Assembly: GCA_965216605.1 (NCBI GenBank)
Contig: CBDCGG010000002.1
Span: 1,488,001 to 1,552,000 of the forward strand
Source of the DNA: JABAAW01 sp965216605
Lineage (GTDB): Bacteria; Pseudomonadota; Alphaproteobacteria; JABAAW01
Length of the DNA stretch: 64,000 nucleotides
Reading direction: 5' to 3'
Part shown: piece after piece, positions 8,627-16,727 of the stretch
Layout of the letters: the number at the start of each line of letters is the position of its first letter
How positions within the stretch are numbered: position 1 is the first letter of the stretch
Program-made: the position numbers and the translations under genes
Notes under the pieces: generated by a model
The model's database searches: none
Told to the model about the DNA's origin: nothing
What the model saw: the letters and a program-made list of their open reading frames with translations, nothing else

Positions 8627-9549
8627 CAAAAGGGACAAATAAACTCAGCTTCCTAGGTTTGGGTGCCATGGGCTTTCCGATGGCAGGACATTTAGCGCAA
8701 GCAGGGCATAGCGTCAAGGTCTACAATCGAACCGCCAGCAAGGCGGCGCGCTGGGCGCAAGCTTACAAAGGCGACATCGCATCCTCACCACGACAGGCTA
8801 GCGAAGGAGCAGATATCGTATTCCTATGCCTCGGCGGCGACGACGATGTGCGCGCCGTCCTGCACGGGGAAGACGGAATCTTCGCCAAAAATGACAACAA
8901 CCAAGCCCTGATACTCGTCGACCACACAACAACCTCGGCAGAACTCGCGCGGGAGATCTCGCAAGCCGCGACAGAAAAGGGAATCGCCTTCATCGACGCA
9001 CCCGTCTCCGGCGGCGAAAAAGGCGCGCAAGACGGAAAACTCACCGTGATGTGCGGCGCAGAGGAAAGCGTCTACCAACGCGCCCTGCCCGCCATGCGTT
9101 GCTACGCGCGTGAGTGCTTGCTGATGGGCGAAAACGGCAGCGGACAGCTGGCAAAAATGGTCAACCAAATTTGTATCGCCGGCGTAGTGCAAGGCTTGGC
9201 AGAAGGGTTGCACTTTGCCAAACGCGCTAAACTCGACCGAGCCAAACTCTTGCAGGCGATCCAAAAAGGCGCGGCGCAATCGTGGCAAATGGACAACCGA
9301 GGTGAGACCATGTGCGAAGGAAAGTTCGACTTCGGATTCGCAAGCGAGTGGATGCTCAAAGACTTGCGCTATTGTCTGGAAGAAGGACAACGCAACGGTG
9401 CTCCCTTGGCGCTCGTCGAGGAGATCGTCGGCTACTACGAAGAACTGGTAGCCTACGGGCATCGACGTTCCGATAGCTCCGCATTGATCGCACGCTTCGA
9501 AAAATGCAAACAAGCAACCCTGACACGCAAAACTGACAAGCAAAACTGA
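8623..9549 (+). CDS. 3-hydroxyisobutyrate dehydrogenase family oxidoreductase
   Basis: A 308-residue NAD(P)-dependent beta-hydroxyacid dehydrogenase. The N-terminus has the Rossmann signature 'LSFLGLGAMGFPMAGHLAQAGH' pattern followed by 'VYNRT', which suggests NADP preference (Arg after Asn). The substrate motif 'IDAPVSGGEKGAQDGKLTVM' (about residues 124-143) and the catalytic Lys in 'GSGQLAKMVNQI' (about residue 175) are intact, and the helical C-terminal domain continues with 'KDLRYCLEEG'. Possible substrates are 3-hydroxyisobutyrate, tartronate semialdehyde or succinic semialdehyde. It overlaps the upstream phosphatase by the ATGA junction and precedes the PpiD-like gene by 17 bases. Confidence 0.9.
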   Translation: MTKGTNKLSFLGLGAMGFPMAGHLAQAGHSVKVYNRTASKAARWAQAYKGDIASSPRQASEGADIVFLCLGGDDDVRAVLHGEDGIFAKNDNNQALILVDHTTTSAELAREISQAATEKGIAFIDAPVSGGEKGAQDGKLTVMCGAEESVYQRALPAMRCYARECLLMGENGSGQLAKMVNQICIAGVVQGLAEGLHFAKRAKLDRAKLLQAIQKGAAQSWQMDNRGETMCEGKFDFGFASEWMLKDLRYCLEEGQRNGAPLALVEEIVGYYEELVAYGHRRSDSSALIARFEKCKQATLTRKTDKQN

Positions 9550-9566
9550 CAAACGAGAGTAGCGAG

Positions 9567-11486
9567 ATGTTGCAATCTATCAAATCTTCGATCGCATCCC
9601 CATGGCTGCGCTATAGTCTGTTCGGCATCCTGATCTTGAGCTTCGGCGTTTGGGGTATCGGCGATGTTTTGCGGAGGCTGGTGTCTCCCGCAGCCGAGGT
9701 TTTGGTCGAGGGGAAAGGGATCGAGGTCGACAGGCAATCCTTCGCACAACAATGGCAGCGCGCTACCGCAAACTTCCGCGCTCAAGGCTTGACAAGCCAA
9801 CAACTGCTGGCAGGACCGCTGCCGAGGCTCGTCTTGGATCGCTTGCTCGGACAAGCCTTGTTGCAGCAAGCGGCAGAAAACTTGCGCTTGCAAGTGCCAG
9901 CCTCCGTCTTGCAGAAAACTATCGCCCAAGAACCCCTGTTCGCAGGAGAAGACGGGCGATTCGCAAGCTGGCGATTCATATCCTTCTTGCGACAAACAGG
10001 CTTGAGCGAGCAAGCATATCTGCAAGAATTACAAGCGCGTCTTGTCCAAAGTAACCTGTTGGAAAGTCTTTCGTTTAACCTCACCCTGCCCGACCACTTC
10101 TTGCGCAAACTAATGGCTTTGCAGCAAGAACAGCGCGAACTCCAAGTCCTCACCCTGCCGTTGCCCGCTCTCAAGACAATCCGCGACCCCGGCGACGATG
10201 CATTGAAAACCTTCATGCAAAAAGAGCAGGCTTTGTTCCGTCTGCCCGAGTATCGACGATTCGCTTATGCGACGCTCGCGCTCGAACCTGAAACATCGCT
10301 CGATTTAACGCTCTTGCGCAACTACTACGAGGAGCGCAAGCAGGAGCTGCGTGAAGAAGAAAAACGATCTTTTCTGCAACTCTTCTTCCTAGAAGAGGAG
10401 GACGCGCGCAATGCCGAGGCAGCATTGAAAAGTGGAGCAAAACTTGACGAAATTGCTGCAAAATTTTCAACAACTCCCCTACCTGTCCAAGCACAAGCGC
10501 GCAAAGATATGCTCGACGATGCCATCGCCAACAGCATCTTTGCTGCCGATATGCAGCAGAAGGGCGACTTTGCCATCGTAAAAGGAGGATTAGGATGGTA
10601 CCTACTACGCTTGGAGGGCATCGTCCCCATGCGCGTGCCTGCCTTCGAGGCTGTGCGCGCAGAATTGACGAAGCGGCTCTTGCAAGAGCGCGCCGCACAG
10701 CGTTATGCCGATGCCGTGTCGCAAGCAGAAGATATGCTGTTCGCGGGCGCATCGCTGCAAGAGGTAGCCGAGACGCTGGGCTTGACCTTGCAGACGACAC
10801 CGCTCGTTGATGCAGGAAATTTCTTGACCGACGGAACAAAAGCGCAACCCCTTTGGAGGCAGCTCAAAGCAGAAGAAGAACGCGAACTGCTGACGCTCGG
10901 CTTTGCTCTCTCCGCCGAAACAGAGGTGTCTCAAGCCTTTGAAAGCGAAGGCGAGGACGGACGCATCCAAGCTCTGTTTCTCGAACTGCGCGAAAGGCAG
11001 GAAGCGCACCTTGCAGACATAACAGAAAAGCGTCCCGCCGTATTAGCGGTCTTTCGAGACTTGACAAGGCGCGAGCAGACGCAGCAGCGCGCACAAAAAT
11101 TCGCTGAGACAGCACAACAAGAAGGATTGGCAAATCTCGCACGCAGGGAGGGACTTGCCTTGTCGAAAAAAACCCTCGTGCGTAACGCTCAAACCAATTC
11201 TCAATTTTGGGATGCAGACTTCCTCGAAACCCTGTTCAAAGCGCGCGAGGGAGATGTGCTCACCGCGCGCGGCGAGAGGGGGGAGCTCGTCGTGCGCATT
11301 GCCTCCGTGCGTCGCCCCGTCGTGCTTTCCTTCTCAACCTCAGAAGTCGAGGAGTTCGCAAAAAAACTTGCCGCCGAGACTGCCTTGCCTCTTTCAAGCT
11401 ATCGGCAGGCGTTGCAGCTTCAGGCAAAGTTGCGTGTCGACGAGGAGGCGTTCAAAGCCTTCATCGCAACAGGACTCGCTCCGTAA
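9567..11486 (+). CDS. ppiD: PpiD-like membrane-anchored periplasmic folding factor
   Basis: 639 residues. A single N-terminal membrane anchor (about residues 13-31, 'LRYSLFGILILSFGVWGIGDV') is followed by the SurA/PpiD N-terminal chaperone domain ('FAQQWQRATANFRAQG', 'RLVLDRLLGQALLQQAAENL') and a parvulin-type region near residues 265-350 ('RSFLQLFFLEEEDARNAEAALKSGAKLDEIAAKFST'). The rest is helical and ends near 'VDEEAFKAFI'. Members help outer-membrane and secreted proteins fold after Sec export. The parvulin active-site residues look weakly conserved, so chaperone rather than isomerase activity may dominate. ppiD followed by trpE is a recurring alphaproteobacterial order and is kept here. 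Confidence 0.9.
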   Translation: MLQSIKSSIASPWLRYSLFGILILSFGVWGIGDVLRRLVSPAAEVLVEGKGIEVDRQSFAQQWQRATANFRAQGLTSQQLLAGPLPRLVLDRLLGQALLQQAAENLRLQVPASVLQKTIAQEPLFAGEDGRFASWRFISFLRQTGLSEQAYLQELQARLVQSNLLESLSFNLTLPDHFLRKLMALQQEQRELQVLTLPLPALKTIRDPGDDALKTFMQKEQALFRLPEYRRFAYATLALEPETSLDLTLLRNYYEERKQELREEEKRSFLQLFFLEEEDARNAEAALKSGAKLDEIAAKFSTTPLPVQAQARKDMLDDAIANSIFAADMQQKGDFAIVKGGLGWYLLRLEGIVPMRVPAFEAVRAELTKRLLQERAAQRYADAVSQAEDMLFAGASLQEVAETLGLTLQTTPLVDAGNFLTDGTKAQPLWRQLKAEEERELLTLGFALSAETEVSQAFESEGEDGRIQALFLELRERQEAHLADITEKRPAVLAVFRDLTRREQTQQRAQKFAETAQQEGLANLARREGLALSKKTLVRNAQTNSQFWDADFLETLFKAREGDVLTARGERGELVVRIASVRRPVVLSFSTSEVEEFAKKLAAETALPLSSYRQALQLQAKLRVDEEAFKAFIATGLAP

Positions 11487-11556
11487 TCTCCTTGCCTTAA
11501 TCTCCTTGCCTTAAGTTGCTTGCCCCTTGAGCCTCTTGAGAGGCTTTAGTGTCGCC

Positions 11557-13140
11557 ATGAGTGTCGCCATAGATTGTTTTCCCGATAGTGCAGAGTTTCG
11601 TGCGCGCCACGAACGAGGAGTAGCCCAGCTGTTGTGGTGCTGTTGTTCTGCCGATTTGGAGACACCCGTCTCCGCGTGGCTGAAACTAACGGGCGGCGCG
11701 CCTTACGAGGGTGAGGCGAGCGGGCAGAAACAACGCGCTTGCCTGTTCGAATCGGTCGAGGGAGGACGACATCGCGGACGCTACAGCATTATCGCACTCG
11801 CCCCCGACTTGCTCGTGCGCGCGGTCAGGGGACGAATCGAGGTGTGTCGCGCGGGAGAAACGCCATTAGACAAAAAAACTTCGGACAAGGCAGAATTCAC
11901 TCCCTTTCAAACAGAAGGAATCGCAGGCTTGCGGGCACTATGGGCAGAGTCGCGGATCGAGCCTGTCGATGCTCCGCAGGATTTTCCGCCCATGTCGTCA
12001 GGCTTGTTCGGCTACATGGGCTTCGAGACAGTGCGATTGTTCGAGCAGATCCCCGAACAAAAAACCGACCCTTTACGCATGCCAGAATGGTTTTTCATCC
12101 GCCCCGCCTTGACAGCAATCTTCGATTCGCTCAAGTCTTGCGTGTGGCTGGTCGCAAGCAGCCACGACTCGCTCTACAGAAAGCGGAGTGCCGCAGAGGC
12201 TTATCGCGTGGCAAAAAAACTGCTGGAGCAAGGACTCACCCGCCTACGCACCCCTCTTGCACAAGCCCGCGATTGGCAGTCGCTTGCCTCCCCCTCCCCT
12301 CCCTCGCCCTTCCCTCCTCCTGTCTCTTCGACGGCGCGGGCGGATTTCTTGTCCGATGTGGCGCGCGCGAAAGAACATATTGCAGCAGGTGATTGTTTTC
12401 AGGTTGTCTTGAGCCAGCGTTTTTCCTGTCCCTTTACCGCCGATCCCTTCGCCTACTATCGCGCTTTGCGGCGTGTGAACCCCTCGCCATACTTGTATTT
12501 CTTGGATTTTGGCGAGGAGGGAGTCGTCGCAGGCTCCAGCCCCGAAACATTAGTGCGTGTCAGCGGCGAAAAGGTTGTCGTGCGTCCGTTGGCAGGAACG
12601 CGCCCTCGCGGCAGGAGCGTCGCCGAAGATGGGGCTTTGGAGAAAGAACTCTTGGCGGACGAAAAAGAGTTGGCAGAACATCTCATGCTGATCGATTTAG
12701 GACGCAACGATGTAGGGCGAGTAGCCCGTGCTGGATCGGTGCGCTTGACCGAGCGCTTTGGCATCGAACGCTACAGCCAAGTGATGCATATCGTCTCGCA
12801 TGTCGAGGGGCTGCTTGCAAAGGACAAGGATGCTTTGGACGCTTTAGTTGCAGGGTTTCCAGCCGGGACGGTATCGGGAGCGCCGAAGGTACGCGCCATG
12901 CAGATCATCGCAGAGCTAGAGCCGCACGCGAGGGGGTTGTATGCGGGGGGGATTGGCTGGCTGGGTTCTAACGGCGATTTGGACACTTGCATTGCTTTGC
13001 GCACTGCCATTGTGCGGGACGGTAGGCTGCATGTTCAGGTGGGCGCGGGAATCGTTGCTGATTCTGTGGCTGAGCGTGAGTATGAAGAATGTGAGAACAA
13101 GGCGCGCGCGTTGTTTAAGGCGGCGGAGATGACACGCTGA
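11557..13140 (+). CDS. trpE: anthranilate synthase component I
   Basis: Makes anthranilate from chorismate, first step of tryptophan synthesis, normally with the TrpG amidotransferase. About 527 residues from ATG 11557; GAGAGG lies upstream, and the TTG at 11527 is less likely. The N-terminal domain has 'CLFESVEGGRHRGRYSIIAL' features; the chorismate-binding domain carries 'GDCFQVVLSQRF', 'SPETLVRVSGEKVVVRPLAGTRPRG', 'HLMLIDLGRNDVGRVA' and 'GAPKVRAMQIIAELE'. A Pro/Ser-rich insert (SPSPPSPFPPPVSS, about 12289-12330) separates the two domains. No trpG, trpD or trpC follows; the next gene is convergent rpsI, so the usual trpEGDC run is broken here. Confidence 0.96.
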   Translation: MSVAIDCFPDSAEFRARHERGVAQLLWCCCSADLETPVSAWLKLTGGAPYEGEASGQKQRACLFESVEGGRHRGRYSIIALAPDLLVRAVRGRIEVCRAGETPLDKKTSDKAEFTPFQTEGIAGLRALWAESRIEPVDAPQDFPPMSSGLFGYMGFETVRLFEQIPEQKTDPLRMPEWFFIRPALTAIFDSLKSCVWLVASSHDSLYRKRSAAEAYRVAKKLLEQGLTRLRTPLAQARDWQSLASPSPPSPFPPPVSSTARADFLSDVARAKEHIAAGDCFQVVLSQRFSCPFTADPFAYYRALRRVNPSPYLYFLDFGEEGVVAGSSPETLVRVSGEKVVVRPLAGTRPRGRSVAEDGALEKELLADEKELAEHLMLIDLGRNDVGRVARAGSVRLTERFGIERYSQVMHIVSHVEGLLAKDKDALDALVAGFPAGTVSGAPKVRAMQIIAELEPHARGLYAGGIGWLGSNGDLDTCIALRTAIVRDGRLHVQVGAGIVADSVAEREYEECENKARALFKAAEMTR

Positions 13141-13189
13141 AAGTGACGCGTTGTGGCAGGGGGGATGGGTGTAATTTTTACGGATGTAG

Positions 13190-13262
13190 ACGAACGCACG
13201 CTTGCGCGCGTGGGGGTGTGGGGGCTTTGCCTCCCGCAAAAGACCCCGCGTCAGCGGGGCGC
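13190..13262. repeat. GC-rich intergenic repeat, copy 1
   Basis: Between convergent trpE and rpsI. It holds a G-run (GGGGGTGTGGGGG) and the hairpin CCCCGC-GTCA-GCGGGG at 13244-13259. The same order of blocks appears reverse-complemented at 30930-31005, so this is a dispersed element, possibly acting as a bidirectional terminator. The rest of 13141-13311 shows further short inverted repeats (CGCTCGCTCAGCGAG) and no gene. Confidence 0.55.
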
Positions 13263-13311
13263 GATAACCCGAATGGTTACGCGCCTTCTACGCGCTCGCT
13301 CAGCGAGTTGC

Positions 13312-13995
13312 TTAGCGTTTCGAGAACTGGAACGAACGCCTCGCCTTAGGCTTGCCATACTTCTTGCGCTCGACAATCCGCGCATCCCGCGTCAAAAAGC
13401 CCGCCTTCTTCAGAGCAGGACGATAGTCGGGGTCAAACAAATACAAGGCACGAGAAATTCCATGCCGCAATGCTCCCGCCTGCCCCGAATTTCCACCCCC
13501 CTTAGCCGTCGCCATGATATCAAATAGTCCCTCGCACGATGCAACCTCCAAGGGTTGGCGTACGATCATGCTCAAAACCTCACGCGGAAAATACTTCTCC
13601 AAAGGCTTCCCGTTCACCTTCATCTCTCCTTTTCCCCGCTTCAGCCAAACTCGCACGACAGAAGTCTTGCGCTTGCCCGTCGAGTAAGAACGACCCCAAG
13701 CATCGTGCTTCGCCTCATAGACAGGCGACACAACCTCTACAACCCTCGCTGCTGCCTCAGAGGGTTTGGCAACCTCATCCACATTGTTCGACGCTTCCAA
13801 CGCATCATCTGAGGTACCCTCTCCTGCCGTAGCTTTCGTTTTTGCTTTAGACCCTTCCTCTGTGCCATCAGCCCTGCGCTGCAAGGTCGCCATCGCTTCC
13901 TTCAAATTGCCCGAAGAATCGCCCGAAGAATTACTTGGAGAATCGTTACCGCCTTGCTCTGTCAGAGCTTCTTCTTTGGATTTTTTGTCCGCCAT
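13312..13995 (-). CDS. rpsI: 30S ribosomal protein S9 with long N-terminal extension
   Basis: The C-terminal ~130 residues are a normal S9: 'YSTGKRKTSVVRVWLKRGKGEMKVNGKPLEKYF', 'GGGNSGQAGALRHGISRAL', 'LTRDARIVERKKYGKPKARRSFQFSKR' with the conserved basic tail that reaches the P-site tRNA. In front lie about 95 extra residues, rich in Ser, Asn, Gly, Glu and Ala (NSSGDSSGN, ATAGEGTSDDA), with no known domain. Alphaproteobacterial S9 often has some N-terminal extension, but this is long. The start ATG at 13995 is six bases after the rplM stop, and the pair forms the usual L13-S9 unit. Confidence 0.95.
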   Translation of the reverse strand: MADKKSKEEALTEQGGNDSPSNSSGDSSGNLKEAMATLQRRADGTEEGSKAKTKATAGEGTSDDALEASNNVDEVAKPSEAAARVVEVVSPVYEAKHDAWGRSYSTGKRKTSVVRVWLKRGKGEMKVNGKPLEKYFPREVLSMIVRQPLEVASCEGLFDIMATAKGGGNSGQAGALRHGISRALYLFDPDYRPALKKAGFLTRDARIVERKKYGKPKARRSFQFSKR

Positions 13996-14001
13996 TAATT
14001 A

Positions 14002-14562
14002 CTACCTCTTGCTGTTCTTCGCGCTGCAAGCGGCGAAGTTGATCATTGTAGGCTGCTGTGCCCCCTGCCTGTGCGCCTCTCCCCCGTACAGTCGCAATTT
14101 TTTTAGTTGCTCCCTGCCCAACACACCACGAGGCAGCATGCCCTTGACAGCGTTGCGTAAAATATCCGTCGAGCGATTTTTCTCAAACAGCTCCTTCACG
14201 CTACGAGATTTGATTCCGCCAGGATAGCCCGTATGGCGATAGTAAACCTTCTGCTGGCGTTTGTTGCCCGTAAAATGCAGGTGATCCGTGTTCACAACAA
14301 GAACATGCCGACCGCTATCCTGATGCGGCTGAAAGGCGGGATTGTCCTTGCCGCGAAGGTAGCGTGCCACCTCGCTCGCCAGCCTGCCTACGACAAGGTC
14401 GCGTGCATCGAACATGACCCAATCTTCTGCCTGCTCTTTCGCCCGCTGTTCTTCGAGTTTCTGCTCCTTGCTTTTGCCACCCTCTCGCCTGCCCAAAGCC
14501 TTTGAAGCAGCAGGGGGACGAGAAGAAGACGAAGCCCGCCCTTGAGGTTGCTCTTTAACCAT
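14002..14562 (-). CDS. rplM: 50S ribosomal protein L13 with N-terminal extension
   Basis: About 186 residues versus ~142-155 usually. The L13 core begins at 'WVMFDARDLVVGRLASEVARYLRGK' and contains 'GRHVLVVNTDHLHFTGNK', 'YYRHTGYPGG' and 'AVKGMLPRGVLGREQLKKLRLYGG'. It is preceded by about 48 residues of Ser/Pro then Lys/Glu-rich sequence (SSSSRPPAAS, KSKEQKLEEQRAKEQ), probably a flexible arm plus short helix. ATG 14562, with AAGG just upstream, is preferred to the GTG/TTG-type codons further up. Co-transcribed with rpsI. Confidence 0.94.
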   Translation of the reverse strand: MVKEQPQGRASSSSRPPAASKALGRREGGKSKEQKLEEQRAKEQAEDWVMFDARDLVVGRLASEVARYLRGKDNPAFQPHQDSGRHVLVVNTDHLHFTGNKRQQKVYYRHTGYPGGIKSRSVKELFEKNRSTDILRNAVKGMLPRGVLGREQLKKLRLYGGEAHRQGAQQPTMINFAACSAKNSKR

Positions 14563-14628
14563 ATAAACCTTGTTAAACCCTATCCGAGACGCTGTCAAGC
14601 CTTTTTGCCAAATATCTAGAAAGAAAAC

Positions 14629-15291
14629 TCACTTCGAGGGAGGCGCAAACACCTTCCCCTCCCTCGCCTTTTGCGCGGCAGGAAATTGTTTCAGAAACTC
14701 CTTCACCCGCCCCCGCGCGCGCGCACGCGCTTGTGCAGCCATGCGCTTGCTGACAGCGCGCAAAGCCTTTCGTGCCGGCAGATACTCTTGGACTGCCGCC
14801 AAGAAAAACCACTGAAAAGCCTGTTCGTCGTCCTGTGCCACTGCCTCCCCGCGCGCATAGATAGTGCCCAAGTTATACTGCGCAGCGGCAAGTCCATCGT
14901 CGGCAGCCTGTCGATACCAGTAGCGTGCCTGCTCAAGTCGCGGAGTTTTGACCTCTTGTGCGCTTCCTTTTCCTTGCTCCAACATCGTCGCAAGGGCAAA
15001 CTGCGCTTCTGCCACGCCCTGCTGCGCCGACTTTCCGAACCACGACAAAGCCTCCTTTTCGTCCTCTGCGCTCGTCGCGCTCTGCAGCTTATACCAGCCG
15101 TAGTTGTACTGCGCTTCGGCGTTGCCGCGCTCGGCAAGAATCTTCCAGTCGCGCAGACGCGCGGACAGCGTCTCGTCGCGCGGAACGACGACGATACAGC
15201 CACTCGTCAGCAGCAGAAACGAGGCGAAAAGCAATCCTGTCGCTATCTTCATAGCTATTCTCATACCTAAACTCATCTTACGAACTCGCAT
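14629..15291 (-). CDS. Sel1-repeat lipoprotein
   Basis: About 220 residues. Several in-frame ATGs (15291, 15276, 15264, 15252) precede a lipoprotein signal 'IATGLLFASFLLLTSGC', whose Cys is the likely lipid-attachment site; which ATG is used cannot be settled. The mature part has about four Sel1-like repeats ('AERGNAEAQYNYGWYKL', 'AQQGVAEAQFALATMLEQG', 'ADDGLAAAQYNLGTIYARG'), a helical TPR-related fold that scaffolds protein contacts, followed by a basic tail (RARARGRVKEFL). It starts about 7 bases after cobB and lies before rplM. Function unknown; envelope location inferred. Confidence 0.82.
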   Translation of the reverse strand: MRVRKMSLGMRIAMKIATGLLFASFLLLTSGCIVVVPRDETLSARLRDWKILAERGNAEAQYNYGWYKLQSATSAEDEKEALSWFGKSAQQGVAEAQFALATMLEQGKGSAQEVKTPRLEQARYWYRQAADDGLAAAQYNLGTIYARGEAVAQDDEQAFQWFFLAAVQEYLPARKALRAVSKRMAAQARARARGRVKEFLKQFPAAQKAREGKVFAPPSK

Positions 15292-15298
15292 AGCTCGA

Positions 15299-16717
15299 TC
15301 ATAGCACGGAATCCCTGACATCGATGGCATGGAAAAAAGAGCCACACACCCCGCCGACACGCATGCCTGTCGTGCCGCAAGGCTCGCCCGCAGCGTCGCG
15401 TAGAGAAAAAAGAGCATCTCCCCCCGCCTTGTCTTTGCCATCAAAGCCCTCACTTTTGATAATAGCCTTGTGGAAGACATGTCCCGCAAGACGACGACTC
15501 TCGAAGAGAGGCGTGCGTGTTTCCGCTGTCGCGTAAAAAAGGCGCGAGCGAACCTTCTGCTCGTACGAAACCGAAAGCGGCAGAAGATCGGCCATGGCAT
15601 GGGTCGCTCCCTCGGCATCGGTCAAGCCCTTGCCGAGGCAGATGTAGCCGCCGCACTCGCCGTAGAGGCGCGCAACAGCCCTCCCTGCCGACCCCTCCGC
15701 TGCCGCGCGCAAGCCTTGCAAAAAACGATGTTTCGAGCTCAACTCCGCCGCGCTCAACTCAGGATAGCCGCCAGGCAGGTGAATCCATTCCGCATCCTCA
15801 GCAGGAGGCTCGTCCGCAAGCGGAGAAAAAAAAGATACCTCCGCACCCGAACGCCGCCATCGCTCCGCCTGAGCTGGATAGAAAAAACGAAACGCTCGAT
15901 CGCGCGCGATCGCAATACGCTGCGACGGCGGAGCAAGCAAAAAATCGTCACTAGAAGAAACGGAAACAGGACGAGCAAAGTTCAACAACGCCTCGATATC
16001 CGCGTTATCCGCAAGCCACCTAGCCGCACGCGACAACAAATTCTCCAGCTCCATCAGCTCTTCCGCTTGCACCAATCCCAAATGTCGCTTGGGAAGAACA
16101 AGCGACTCCTCGCGCGGCAACAAACCCAACAACGGCGTGTCTGGAAAAGCATGCCGCAAAGCCTGCTCGACACCTTGCGCATGGCGCGCGCTCGCTATGT
16201 CGTTGACGAGCAAGGCAAAAGACGGAGGCAAACCCTCTTGCAAACAACCCCCCTCTTCGCCCGCAACGCAGCCCGCCAAGCGGGGAGGATGCAAAAAACC
16301 CCTCGCGCTCGCAGCCAGCGAAGCACCGCCGCAGTTCTTCGCAGAAAGAACCAGCAACACAGGAAGATTGTGCCGTTGAGCAAAAGTGTAAGCACAGCCC
16401 GTGTTAAGACCATCCGCAGCACCGTCGAACAGACCCATCGCGCTCTCCACTACTACCAAATCAGCGTCGCCCTCGCACAACAACCCCCAAATTCCTCCAA
16501 GCGATTCCTCGCGCATCGCCCAAGTATCCAGACTCAGGCAAGCACTGCCGCTGGCACGCGAGAGAAATTGAGGATCCAGATAGTCGGGACCCAACTTGCA
16601 AGCGCGCACCTTCTTGCCCCTGCTGCGCGCCAAGGCAAGCAGCGCGCAAGCGAGCAGCGTCTTGCCTAGTCCCGAGCGTTGTGCTGCAACAAGCACGGCG
16701 GGCTTTGAGCGCATCAT
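15299..16717 (-). CDS. cobB: cobyrinate/hydrogenobyrinate a,c-diamide synthase
   Basis: Amidates the a and c side chains of the corrin ring with glutamine and ATP during cobalamin synthesis. About 472 residues from the ATG pair at 16717/16714, ten bases after anmK. The N-terminal ATPase part shows 'VAAQRSGLGKTLLACALLALARSRGKKV' (P-loop) and 'LGPDYLDPQFL'; 'ESAMGLFDGAAD' and 'GCVAGEEGG' follow; the C-terminal class I amidotransferase part has 'HLPGGYPELSAAELS', the nucleophile Cys in 'LYGECGGYICLG' and the terminal 'GVCGSFFH'. No other cobalamin gene is in the window, so the rest of the pathway, or scavenging, must be encoded elsewhere. Dataset-free call by motif. Confidence 0.93.
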   Translation of the reverse strand: MMRSKPAVLVAAQRSGLGKTLLACALLALARSRGKKVRACKLGPDYLDPQFLSRASGSACLSLDTWAMREESLGGIWGLLCEGDADLVVVESAMGLFDGAADGLNTGCAYTFAQRHNLPVLLVLSAKNCGGASLAASARGFLHPPRLAGCVAGEEGGCLQEGLPPSFALLVNDIASARHAQGVEQALRHAFPDTPLLGLLPREESLVLPKRHLGLVQAEELMELENLLSRAARWLADNADIEALLNFARPVSVSSSDDFLLAPPSQRIAIARDRAFRFFYPAQAERWRRSGAEVSFFSPLADEPPAEDAEWIHLPGGYPELSAAELSSKHRFLQGLRAAAEGSAGRAVARLYGECGGYICLGKGLTDAEGATHAMADLLPLSVSYEQKVRSRLFYATAETRTPLFESRRLAGHVFHKAIIKSEGFDGKDKAGGDALFSLRDAAGEPCGTTGMRVGGVCGSFFHAIDVRDSVL

Positions 16718-16727
16718 AGCTGTTTTC

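Noticed and set aside
15470..16669. 399-residue plus-strand frame opposite cobB
   Set aside because: Arg/Gln-rich shadow of cobB; cobB has all catalytic motifs.
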